A program made the position numbers and the translations under genes. Positions 1 to 6,659 of a stretch of DNA of 8,253 nucleotides are shown here, piece after piece (position 1 is the first letter of the stretch; every line of letters starts with the position of its first letter). Location of the stretch: contig SXQR01000111.1 of the NCBI GenBank assembly GCA_005792865.1, positions 1 to 8,253 on the forward strand, read 5' to 3'. This DNA comes from Flavobacterium sp. Its GTDB lineage: Bacteria > Bacteroidota > Bacteroidia > Flavobacteriales > Flavobacteriaceae. Under the pieces are notes generated by a model. That model searched no databases, was not told the origin of the DNA, and saw only the letters and a program-made list of their open reading frames with translations.

Positions 1-786
1 GCCGAATATGCCCTGAAGGTCGCCGCACAGATCGCAAGGCGCAACAACAGCGAGATAATTTTGCTTCACATGCTTGAACTCCCGCAACAGGGAGGAGACG
101 CCATCTCGGGCGGAAGCGACATCCCTGAGATCATGTATTTCAAGAACCGCGCGATCACCCGCATGGAAGACCTGATGGACGCCGACTACCTCAAGGGGAT
201 TACGGTTTCCCGGTCGGTGCTGTTTGAAAAGGCATTCGAAGGGATCCTGGGCGTGAGCCGCAAGAACGACGTGGATTTCATCGTCATGGGATCGCACGGC
301 GCGAGCGGGTTTCAGGAAATGTTCATCGGCTCGAATACAGAAAAGGTTGTCCGTTCATCGGAGGTTCCGGTGCTGGTCATCAAAAACGAGATTGCTGATT
401 TCAAGGCCGACAGGTTTGTGTTTGCTTCAGACTTCGCCGACGAGATCCGCAAGCCGTTCAACAAGATCCTCGAGTTCGCAAACTTTTTCAACGCGCACAT
501 GCACCTGGTCATGATAAACACGCCAAACAGCTTCAAGCCAACCGGCGTGGCGACAAGGATCATGGAGGAATTTATCTCCGGATTTGAATTGAAGAACTTC
601 TCGACCCACATTTACAACGACGCCAATGTGGAGAAAGGCATCCTGAATTTTGCCGGAAGTGTCAATGCCGACGTGATTGGCATGTGCACGCATGGCCGCA
701 CCGGATTCTCGCATTTCTTCAATGGAAGCATCAGCGAGGACCTTGTCAATCACACCGTGAGGCCCGTGCTCACCGTAAAAATCTGA
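1..786 (+). CDS. Universal stress protein, tandem UspA domains (5' end missing)
   Basis: This is the 3' part of a universal stress protein. The frame is open from base 1, so the 261 visible residues lack the N-terminus; the usual first beta strand of UspA, roughly 15-20 residues, should lie to the left. Two UspA domains follow each other, breaking near residue 130. The first carries an intact nucleotide-binding motif G-2X-G-9X-G(S/T): GSHG at residues 97-100 and GS at 110-111. The second keeps the THGRTG part (230-235) and GS (242-243), but the first glycine of the motif is cysteine, so it may bind nucleotide differently or not at all. UspA proteins are cytoplasmic stress-survival factors, often ATP-binding; the specific role is unknown. 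The gene ends at a TGA at 784-786, followed by a strong hairpin terminator. The TTG at 61 and ATG at 70 are internal codons, not starts. Confidence 0.93.
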   Translation, partial: AEYALKVAAQIARRNNSEIILLHMLELPQQGGDAISGGSDIPEIMYFKNRAITRMEDLMDADYLKGITVSRSVLFEKAFEGILGVSRKNDVDFIVMGSHGASGFQEMFIGSNTEKVVRSSEVPVLVIKNEIADFKADRFVFASDFADEIRKPFNKILEFANFFNAHMHLVMINTPNSFKPTGVATRIMEEFISGFELKNFSTHIYNDANVEKGILNFAGSVNADVIGMCTHGRTGFSHFFNGSISEDLVNHTVRPVLTVKI

Positions 787-808
787 TTTCCGGCCACTGC
801 CATAAACA

Positions 809-838
809 AAAAAACTCCCCGTCACCGGGGAGTTTTTT
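809..838. terminator. Bidirectional Rho-independent terminator
   Basis: A perfect 13-bp stem (809-821 with 826-838) closes a TCAC tetraloop. The stem core is CTCCCCG/CGGGGAG, flanked by an A-run on the left and a T-run on the right, so each strand reads a GC-rich hairpin followed by a U-tract. On the plus strand it ends the UspA gene, whose stop is 22 nt upstream. On the minus strand it begins one base beyond the tRNA-Gln 3' end. It therefore most likely serves both convergent genes. Confidence 0.9.
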
Positions 839-839
839 G

Positions 840-910
840 TTGGCCTACTAGGACTCGAACCTAGAATGACTGAACCAAAATCAGCTGTGTTACCATTACA
901 CCATAGGCCA
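840..910 (-). tRNA. tRNA-Gln (anticodon TTG)
   Basis: The minus strand folds into a complete cloverleaf of 71 nt. The acceptor stem pairs TGGCCTA with TAGGCCA, and base 840 gives discriminator A. The D-arm is GTGTAATGGTAACAC. The anticodon stem GCTGA/TCAGT has one G-T pair and loop TTTTGGT, placing anticodon TTG at 878-876, which reads CAA glutamine codons (and CAG by wobble). The T-arm is CTAGG-TTCGAGT-CCTAG with a short variable loop. CCA is not encoded; the bases after the discriminator are CAA, so CCA must be added enzymatically. The terminator hairpin follows almost immediately, and a good promoter lies just upstream. Confidence 0.96.
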
Positions 911-920
911 ATTGCGGTGG

Positions 921-951
921 CAAATTTAAGACATATTTTTAGTCCCGCAAG
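921..951 (-). promoter_or_regulatory. Bacteroidota-type promoter of tRNA-Gln
   Basis: Read on the minus strand, TAAATTTG (plus 921-928) matches the Bacteroidota -7 consensus TAnnTTTG exactly. A CTTG (plus 948-951) stands as the -33 element, with 19 bp between its TTG and the -7 box. The -7 box ends 10 nt before the mature tRNA 5' end, giving a predicted start a few bases upstream of the tRNA. Confidence 0.75.
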
Positions 952-1009
952 AGGCTCCGGATATTTTATCAAAAAAAACTTTTTAATATAGCGTTAAGCA
1001 AAAAAGCAT

Positions 1010-1017
1010 TTTCTTTG
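1010..1017 (+). promoter_or_regulatory. Possible -7 element for the DUF2723 gene
   Basis: TTTCTTTG differs from TAnnTTTG at one base and lies 30 nt before the DUF2723 start, a usual leader length. No TTG is found at the expected 19-bp distance upstream, where the sequence is AT-rich with an A8 run at 971-978. It is the best candidate in this gap but weak. Confidence 0.3.
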
Positions 1018-1047
1018 TAGCTCCAAAACAAAAAAGGACCGTAATAT

Positions 1048-4000
1048 ATGGCGGCATTTAGCTTCAAAAAGTGGGATACGGTGCTGGGTTGGGCCGCTTT
1101 TTCCATCGCTCTCATCACCTACTCGCTCACGGTTGAACCTACACTAAGTTTCTGGGATTGCGGCGAATACATCGCCACCGCCGCCAAACTCGAGGTGGGA
1201 CATCCTCCCGGGGCGCCCCTGTACCAGATGATGGGCGCGTTTTTCGCCATGTTCGCGCCCGATATCGATAAAATCGCGCTGATGGTAAACATGCTTTCGG
1301 TGTTTTCGAGCGCGTTCACCATCCTTTTCATGTTTTGGTCCTCGACCATGCTGATGCGCAAGGTCGTATCCCAGTTCACCGAACTCAATTCCACCGAAAA
1401 CTACGCCATCCTGGGCGCGTCTTTCGTGGGCTGCATGGCCCTGACGTTTTCAGACAGTTTCTGGTTCAATGCCGTGGAGGCCGAAGTGTACGCCAGCGCG
1501 TCGCTCTTCATTGCCCTGCTGTTTTGGCTGGGCCTCAAATGGGAACAGGACATGTACGAGCCGCGCGGCAACCGGTGGCTGCTGATCATCTGCCTGGTCA
1601 CGGGACTGTCGTTTGGGGTGCACTTCATGGCACTGCTGGCGATCCCGGCCATCGGGTTCCTTTATTATTTCAAAAATTTCAAAACCATCACCACCCGAAG
1701 CTTTATCATCGCGAATGTCGTCGTCGTGGCGATCCTGATGTTCATCTTCAAATTGCTGCTGCCCTGGACGCTGGCCTTCTTTGGCAAAATGGAGATCTTT
1801 ATGGTCAACAGCCTCGGGCTGCCCTTTGACTCCGGGACCGTTTTCGCCCTTGTCCTGTTGATCGCGCTCTTCTATTACGGACTTGTTTACACGAGAAAAA
1901 AAGGACTGCCGCAGTACAACACCGTCGTCCTGTGCATCCTCTTCATCCTGATTGGTTTTTCCACGTGGATGATGCTGCCGATCCGCGCCAACGCCAATGT
2001 GGTCATCAATGAGAACAAACCTTCTGATGCCGCGGAAGTCCTTGCCTATTACAACCGTGAGCAATATGGCGTGAATCCGTTGTTCTACGGTCCGCAGTAC
2101 ACGGATATGTTTGCCGGGCTTGACGCCGATGAACCTTACCTCGACAAGAAACCAAACTACGAGCGCGATTACAAGACAGGCAAGTACGTGATCACCAATA
2201 ATTACAAGCAGGCCGAACAAAACAGCGACGATAACCACAAATCCTTCCTGCCCCGCCTTTGGAGCACCGAGCACGCCGAGAACTACATGTCTTTCACGAG
2301 CGTCCCCGAATTCCGGATCAATCCCTCGTACGCCTATGAAAATGAACTTGGACGTTACGGAATTGACCCTAACCAGCTTTCGGACGAGGAACTGGCCGGG
2401 GCAGTGGCCCAGCTTCGCGGCGAGGTAGAGAAAACGGTAGCGGAGTTTCGGCAGGCGTATGCGCAAAAGCAGATCGACAATGAAGGCTACATCCAATTCC
2501 TCAAGTCATACGGCGAATACCTTATTATTGAGCGTCCATCGATGGGCGACAACCTCGGGTTCATGGTCGAGTACCAGTTTGGGTACATGTACTGGCGTTA
2601 CCTGATGTGGAATTTTGTCGGAAGGCAGAATGACATCCAGGGCAAATACGACAGCCTGGACGGCAACTGGCTCAGCGGAATCGGTTTTGTCGATGCGATG
2701 CACCTGGGTTCCCAGGACAATCTTCCGGATGACGTGAAGAACAACAAGGGTCGGAATGCCTATTATTTTTTGCCCTTTATCCTGGGCATCCTGGGTCTGG
2801 TATTCCATTTCAATAAGGACCGAAAAAGTTTTTACGTCCTGCTGATCCTGTTCCTCTTCACGGGACTCGCACTCAAGATCTACCTCAACGAAAGGCCATT
2901 CGAGCCGCGCGAACGCGATTATGCGCTCGTGGGCAGCTTCTATGTTTTCGCGATATGGATCGGATTTGGAGTGTATGCGCTTTTCGACGCTATCCGGAAA
3001 TATATGGCGCCTCGGGTAGCGGTGCCGGCCGTCATCGGCGCAAGCCTTCTTGCCGCACCCGTTTTGATGGCTGCCCAAAACTGGGATGACCACGACCGCA
3101 GCGGCAAGTACACCGCGATCGCAATGGCGAAGAATTACCTGAATTCGTGCGAACCGAATGCCATCCTTTTCACCATCGGGGACAACGACACCTTCCCGCT
3201 GTGGTACGCTCAGGAAATTGAGAACATCCGTACCGACATCAAGATCGTGAACACAAGCCTTTTCATGACCGATTGGTACATTGACCAGATGAAGACCAAG
3301 ACCTACAAGGCTGATGGCCTGCCGATTTCCTTCACGCACGACCAATACGTGGGGGACAAACTGGATTACGTGGTGTTCAACCCCAAGACCGAAGCACGCA
3401 TCGAACTCCGCGATTTCCTCAATTTCATCAAGAGCGACGATCCCCGCACGACCGTTGAGATGCAGAACGGCCAGCGCATCCACTTCTACCCCACCGACAA
3501 GATCCGCATCCCGGTTGACAAGGCGGCTGCCATCAGGGCAAATGCGGTTTCGGCCAAATACCACGACTCGATCGTGCCGTACATCGACGTGGACATCAAG
3601 GGCGCCGCGCTCTACAAGAACAGGCTCATGATGCTCGACGTGATTGCCAACAACAACTGGCAGCGTCCCGTCTATTTCACCGGCGGTAGTTTTGGCGACG
3701 ACGATTACCTCTGGATGAAGGATTTCCTCCAGCTCGACGGAATGGTCTACAAGCTCGTTCCCGTCAAGACCCCGATCGCGAAGGCGGCTAGCCCGCTGGA
3801 CATGGGCCAGATCGATTCGGAGAAAATGTACAAGATCGTCATGTCGTGGGATTGGGGCAACGGCGAAAGCACCGAGATCTATCACGACCCCGAAACGCGC
3901 AAGAACAGCATTTCCTACAGGACCAACATGGCACGCCTTATGGAGCAGCTCATCAATGAGGGCAAGGTCGAGAAGGCGCGCACGGTCATTGACCTCGCGA

Positions 4001-4329
4001 TGGCCAAGATGCCCGTGGATTACTATGATTACTACACGATGGTGGAACCGTTTGCCGCGGGTTACTATGAGATCGGGGATACCGCGAAGGCACGCGCGCT
4101 CATGGATAAACTCACGGGCAAGTATCGCCAGAAGCTGGATTATTTCGCCGGCCTGGAGCCATCGGAACAAAATGGGCTATCCATGGACATCATGACCGAC
4201 ATTGAACGTTACCGCAGCCTGCTGGGCGTCATGAAGGACCGAGGGGATTCGGCGTACTACGATCGCCACAGAGCAACATTCAACCAGTATAACGCCAAGT
4301 TCAGGCGCTTTGGCCGCGATGACGAGTAA
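1048..4329 (+). CDS. DUF2723 family GT-C-type membrane glycosyltransferase-like protein
   Basis: This 1093-residue protein belongs to DUF2723, a large polytopic family abundant in Bacteroidota and related to eukaryotic TMEM260, a protein O-mannosyltransferase. A lipid-linked-sugar transferase of the GT-C fold is therefore likely, but donor and acceptor are unknown. The first membrane helix is near residues 12-29. The loop after it carries the acidic motif FWDCGEY (D37, E40) and HPPGAP (52-57), where GT-C enzymes place their catalytic acid. Further helices lie near 82-102, 119-138, 148-164, 177-208 (probably two), 218-245, 263-281, 291-312, 572-588, 594-613, 628-650 and 662-681. A large soluble segment spans about 314-570. 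The last 410 residues are soluble, probably periplasmic, include a GDNDTFPLWYAQ motif from residue 711, and end in TPR-like helices near 960-1035. The ATG at 1048 follows an A-rich leader with AGGA at 1035-1038. The stop overlaps the next gene's start, implying co-translation. Confidence 0.9.
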   Translation: MAAFSFKKWDTVLGWAAFSIALITYSLTVEPTLSFWDCGEYIATAAKLEVGHPPGAPLYQMMGAFFAMFAPDIDKIALMVNMLSVFSSAFTILFMFWSSTMLMRKVVSQFTELNSTENYAILGASFVGCMALTFSDSFWFNAVEAEVYASASLFIALLFWLGLKWEQDMYEPRGNRWLLIICLVTGLSFGVHFMALLAIPAIGFLYYFKNFKTITTRSFIIANVVVVAILMFIFKLLLPWTLAFFGKMEIFMVNSLGLPFDSGTVFALVLLIALFYYGLVYTRKKGLPQYNTVVLCILFILIGFSTWMMLPIRANANVVINENKPSDAAEVLAYYNREQYGVNPLFYGPQYTDMFAGLDADEPYLDKKPNYERDYKTGKYVITNNYKQAEQNSDDNHKSFLPRLWSTEHAENYMSFTSVPEFRINPSYAYENELGRYGIDPNQLSDEELAGAVAQLRGEVEKTVAEFRQAYAQKQIDNEGYIQFLKSYGEYLIIERPSMGDNLGFMVEYQFGYMYWRYLMWNFVGRQNDIQGKYDSLDGNWLSGIGFVDAMHLGSQDNLPDDVKNNKGRNAYYFLPFILGILGLVFHFNKDRKSFYVLLILFLFTGLALKIYLNERPFEPRERDYALVGSFYVFAIWIGFGVYALFDAIRKYMAPRVAVPAVIGASLLAAPVLMAAQNWDDHDRSGKYTAIAMAKNYLNSCEPNAILFTIGDNDTFPLWYAQEIENIRTDIKIVNTSLFMTDWYIDQMKTKTYKADGLPISFTHDQYVGDKLDYVVFNPKTEARIELRDFLNFIKSDDPRTTVEMQNGQRIHFYPTDKIRIPVDKAAAIRANAVSAKYHDSIVPYIDVDIKGAALYKNRLMMLDVIANNNWQRPVYFTGGSFGDDDYLWMKDFLQLDGMVYKLVPVKTPIAKAASPLDMGQIDSEKMYKIVMSWDWGNGESTEIYHDPETRKNSISYRTNMARLMEQLINEGKVEKARTVIDLAMAKMPVDYYDYYTMVEPFAAGYYEIGDTAKARALMDKLTGKYRQKLDYFAGLEPSEQNGLSMDIMTDIERYRSLLGVMKDRGDSAYYDRHRATFNQYNAKFRRFGRDDE

Positions 4330-4961
4330 TGAAGTGGTACTGGGTCAGGACGCACCGCCTTGTCAAATGGCTTCTCTCGGGATACATATGGGACATTCCC
4401 GGCCGTGACGATGCCGTTTACCTGACTTTCGACGACGGGCCCACCCCCGAAATCACCCCATTTGTTTTGGAGTTACTTGAGCGGTACGACGCCAAGGCCA
4501 CCTTTTTCTGCATCGGCCAAAACGTCAGCGACAATCCAGCACTTTTTGAATCCATTATTGCGAAAGGGCATGCTGTCGGGAACCATACGCATGATCACCC
4601 CAACGGATGGGCCACGCCGCTGCGCGCGTATTTGCAAAACGTAAGGCAATGTGAAGGTGCGTTGGCAGATTCGAACAGGGGAAAATTGTTTCGGCCGCCA
4701 TATGGCAAATTGACGCCGTCGCAATTCAGGGAAATTAAAAATGCAGGTTACAGGATCATAATGTGGGACGTGCTGAGCGCCGATTTCGATACGTCGGTTA
4801 CCCCCGAACAATGCCTGCAGAACGTACTCCGCAATATCAGGCCCGGAAGTGTCGTCATATTTCACGACAGTCAAAAAGCCGCGCCGAACCTCCGGCACGC
4901 ATTGCCCGCCACACTTGAATTCCTGAAAAAAAAGGGATTGAGATCTTTGGCGATTGCCTAA
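4329..4961 (+). CDS. Polysaccharide deacetylase (NodB homology, carbohydrate esterase 4)
   Basis: A 210-residue protein with all five CE4 motifs. TFDDGP at residues 33-38 supplies the catalytic base D35 and metal ligand D36. HTHDHP at 86-91 supplies metal ligands H86 and H90. RPPYG is at 122-126, WDVLSAD at 146-152, and IFHDS with H179 at 177-181. Such enzymes remove N- or O-acetyl groups from GlcNAc-type polysaccharides, peptidoglycan or glycan intermediates using a divalent metal. No cleavable signal peptide is apparent; the N-terminus is basic and aromatic, so peripheral membrane attachment or cytoplasmic action is possible. It starts at the ATG within TAATG, sharing one base with the DUF2723 stop, so translation is probably coupled and the two may act on the same glycan. 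Near the end, A8 at 4926-4933 is a slippage-prone run, but the frame is intact. The stop overlaps the convergent thioredoxin-like gene. Confidence 0.93.
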   Translation: MKWYWVRTHRLVKWLLSGYIWDIPGRDDAVYLTFDDGPTPEITPFVLELLERYDAKATFFCIGQNVSDNPALFESIIAKGHAVGNHTHDHPNGWATPLRAYLQNVRQCEGALADSNRGKLFRPPYGKLTPSQFREIKNAGYRIIMWDVLSADFDTSVTPEQCLQNVLRNIRPGSVVIFHDSQKAAPNLRHALPATLEFLKKKGLRSLAIA

Positions 4962-5254
4962 AGTTGCTCCTGGACGAGCCCGATGATGGTGTTGGCATCC
5001 AGTTCGCCCGATTGCCTCCATACCATCTGCCCTTCCTTGTAGATCATGAGCGTAGGCAAACCCTTGATGCGGAGCGCATCGGCCAATTCCTGGTTCTTGT
5101 CAACGTCTATCTTGATGACTTTTGCCTTATCGCCCAGTGCGGCCGCGACATCGCGGATCACGGGATGCATCGAGACCGACTGTTCGTTCCACTCGGTGTA
5201 AAAATCGATCAGGACGGGAATCGGGGCATTAATAAGTTCTCCGAATTTGGACAT
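4958..5254 (-). CDS. Cysteine-free thioredoxin-fold protein
   Basis: This 98-residue protein covers a whole thioredoxin domain. The strand VLIDFYTEW (14-22) matches the thioredoxin beta strand, including the buried aspartate (D17) and active-site tryptophan (W22). KVIKIDVDKN (45-54) and GLPTLMIYKEG (65-75) with the cis-proline P67 are also conserved. The active site expected as WCxxC reads WNEQS (22-26), and the protein contains no cysteine at all, so it cannot perform dithiol-disulfide exchange. A binding, chaperone-like or regulatory role is more likely, but nothing here identifies a partner. The ATG at 5254 is preceded by an A-rich leader typical of Bacteroidota, with a possible promoter at 5306-5313. 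The phosphoesterase gene lies 73 bp upstream on the same strand. The TAG stop overlaps the deacetylase stop by 4 bp. Confidence 0.88.
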   Translation of the reverse strand: MSKFGELINAPIPVLIDFYTEWNEQSVSMHPVIRDVAAALGDKAKVIKIDVDKNQELADALRIKGLPTLMIYKEGQMVWRQSGELDANTIIGLVQEQL

Positions 5255-5276
5255 CGTACGCTTTTTTTAATTGCAA

Positions 5277-5298
5277 TTTTTGTTGAAAATAACAAAAA
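5277..5298. repeat. Short AT-rich inverted repeat in the thioredoxin-like leader
   Basis: TTTTTGTT (5277-5284) and AACAAAAA (5291-5298) form a perfect 8-bp inverted repeat around a 6-nt loop. A palindrome AATTGCAATT (5269-5278) overlaps its left edge. If the promoter at 5306-5313 is real, the hairpin forms the extreme 5' end of the thioredoxin-like mRNA. It could also be a weak terminator for the upstream phosphoesterase gene. Such repeats can arise by chance in AT-rich DNA. Confidence 0.35.
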
Positions 5299-5305
5299 GG
5301 TCTTA

Positions 5306-5313
5306 CAAATGTA
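5306..5313 (-). promoter_or_regulatory. Candidate -7 element for the thioredoxin-like gene
   Basis: On the minus strand this reads TACATTTG, an exact match to TAnnTTTG. It would start transcription near 5300 and give a leader of about 45 nt before the ATG at 5254. No TTG occurs at the 19-20 bp distance expected for a -33 element, so the promoter is incomplete or weak. It lies just after the phosphoesterase stop. Confidence 0.45.
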
Positions 5314-5327
5314 GCACTTTTAACGAA

Positions 5328-6557
5328 TTATGCGTTTTTGGGGCGTTTTTTTAGTTCAAGCACGGTAATTTCGGGCCAAATGCCCACACGCCCGGGATAA
5401 GCGTGGAAGCCGAGGCCGCGGTTCACGTAGACATACCGGCCCAGATTTTCATAAAGTCCCGCCCATTGCTTGTACACGTATTGCACGGGGCTCCATTTGA
5501 CAACACCCGGAATCTCTATACCGAATTGCATGCCGTGCGTATGGCCCGAAAGCGTCAGGTGGTAATTCCCCGGATGTTGCTTCACTTCGTATTCCCAATG
5601 CGAGGGGTCATGGGAAAGCAATACCTTGAAATCTCCCGCCGTCAGGCCTTTGGATGCGAGCGCGAGATCGCCGGCTTTCTTGAAGTTGTGGCCCCAATTC
5701 TCGACCCCTACCAGCGCGATGGAAGCCGCGCCCCTGGCCAGCCTGACATGCTCATTTAGCAATAGCTTGAAACCGATTTGCCGGTGGAGGTCCTTGATCG
5801 CCTCAAAATTCCTGACCTTGGCCTGTTGCGATTTCCAGTCGAGGTATTCGCCGTAATCATGATTGCCCAGGATCGAAAATTTGCCGTGCGCAGGGGTTTC
5901 AATGCGGTTGAAGGTCTCGATCCACGGGTACATTTCCCTTGCGTGGGTATTGACGATGTCACCCGTAAAGACAATCAGGTCCGAAGCCTGTTGGTTGATC
6001 AGTTCCACCGCATACTCGATCTTCTCGCGATTGTCAAAGCTGCCGCTGTGGATATCCGAGATCTGCGTGATGGTAAAGCCGTCGAATTCATCCGGAAGGT
6101 CATCAAAATATACGGGTTGCCTGATCACCCTGAAATCGTATTTGCCCTTGAACATCCCGTACAGAAGCGATACAAACGGCACGGCGGCAAGTCCAAGCGC
6201 CACCGAACTCACAAATTTGCGCCGCGACGGGATATGGTCGGTTGCCTCCCGATGGTTCACGTAATGGACAAGGCCGGCGGGGAGCCTGTAAAGGTCTTCG
6301 GCCACAAGGACGACGACGACGACCAGCTTGGGTACGAGCGTGATGAGCAGGAGCCCGGCCGTGATCAGCGAACTGCGGTTCTGTCCGACCGATCGGTCAA
6401 ACTGCGAGAACTGGTAAATGATATAGGCGTAGACCGCCATGGTCACCGCCATGATCGCCCAGGGCACCCATCGGGAGCGAAATACCGTCCTGAAGGCCTG
6501 AAAAGAATAATATTCTATGAGTACGAAAAGCGCAACGAGGAAGAACCAGCGGATCAT
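5328..6557 (-). CDS. Membrane-anchored calcineurin-like metallophosphoesterase
   Basis: A 409-residue protein with four N-terminal membrane helices (about 2-18, 30-49, 63-85, 116-133) and a C-terminal metallophosphoesterase domain. Its metal-binding motifs are in order: SDIH (167-170), GD (199-200), GNHD (231-234), SHD (315-317) and GHTHG (338-342). This is the YkuE/YaeI-like branch; members hydrolyse phosphate esters, in some cases lipid pyrophosphates, using two metal ions. Positive residues after helix 1 and before helix 4 suggest the catalytic domain faces the periplasm. A twin-arginine-like SRRKF (111-115) directly precedes helix 4. I chose the ATG at 6557, since MIRWFF begins directly with helix 1. 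The in-frame ATG at 6683 would add 42 residues that look non-native and would overlap the divergent LuxR gene and its promoter. No clear promoter precedes 6557; TTATTTTG (plus 6572-6579) is one mismatch from the -7 consensus. Confidence 0.9.
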   Translation of the reverse strand: MIRWFFLVALFVLIEYYSFQAFRTVFRSRWVPWAIMAVTMAVYAYIIYQFSQFDRSVGQNRSSLITAGLLLITLVPKLVVVVVLVAEDLYRLPAGLVHYVNHREATDHIPSRRKFVSSVALGLAAVPFVSLLYGMFKGKYDFRVIRQPVYFDDLPDEFDGFTITQISDIHSGSFDNREKIEYAVELINQQASDLIVFTGDIVNTHAREMYPWIETFNRIETPAHGKFSILGNHDYGEYLDWKSQQAKVRNFEAIKDLHRQIGFKLLLNEHVRLARGAASIALVGVENWGHNFKKAGDLALASKGLTAGDFKVLLSHDPSHWEYEVKQHPGNYHLTLSGHTHGMQFGIEIPGVVKWSPVQYVYKQWAGLYENLGRYVYVNRGLGFHAYPGRVGIWPEITVLELKKRPKNA

Positions 6558-6625
6558 GAAGGAAGTTTGCACAAAATAACGGAAGTTTTGCAGGCGCTCG
6601 CCGAGGGTTAATGTAAATTTAACGG

Positions 6626-6655
6626 TTGATGCACCCCGCCGAATCTTTATATTTG
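6626..6655 (+). promoter_or_regulatory. Bacteroidota-type promoter of the LuxR regulator, probably leaderless
   Basis: TTG at 6626-6628 and TATATTTG at 6648-6655 match the -33 and -7 elements, with an exact 19-bp spacer. Only four bases separate the -7 box from the ATG at 6660. As transcription in this phylum normally starts a few bases after the -7 box, the mRNA should begin at or within a base or two of the start codon. Confidence 0.75.
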
Positions 6656-6659
6656 TCCA

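Noticed and set aside
427..972. Minus-strand open frame of 181 codons across the UspA 3' end and the tRNA
   Set aside because: Part of it is the translated tRNA-Gln itself, a familiar false protein, and the rest is antisense to UspA.
1450..2496. Minus-strand open frame of 348 codons antisense to DUF2723
   Set aside because: It has the same shadow composition, no recognisable domain and no promoter or leader.
2506..4170. Long minus-strand open frame (554 codons) antisense to DUF2723
   Set aside because: It is rich in V, H, D and R as expected from the complement of a G/C-ending codon pattern, has no domain signature, and lies opposite a clearly real gene.
4926..4933. A8 run near the deacetylase 3' end as a frameshift or programmed slippage site
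   Set aside because: The frame is intact to a natural end, all catalytic motifs are upstream, and no stimulatory structure was seen.
5778..6611. Plus-strand open frame of 277 codons opposite the phosphoesterase
   Set aside because: It is antisense to a protein with all catalytic motifs, and has low-complexity charged runs and no family resemblance.
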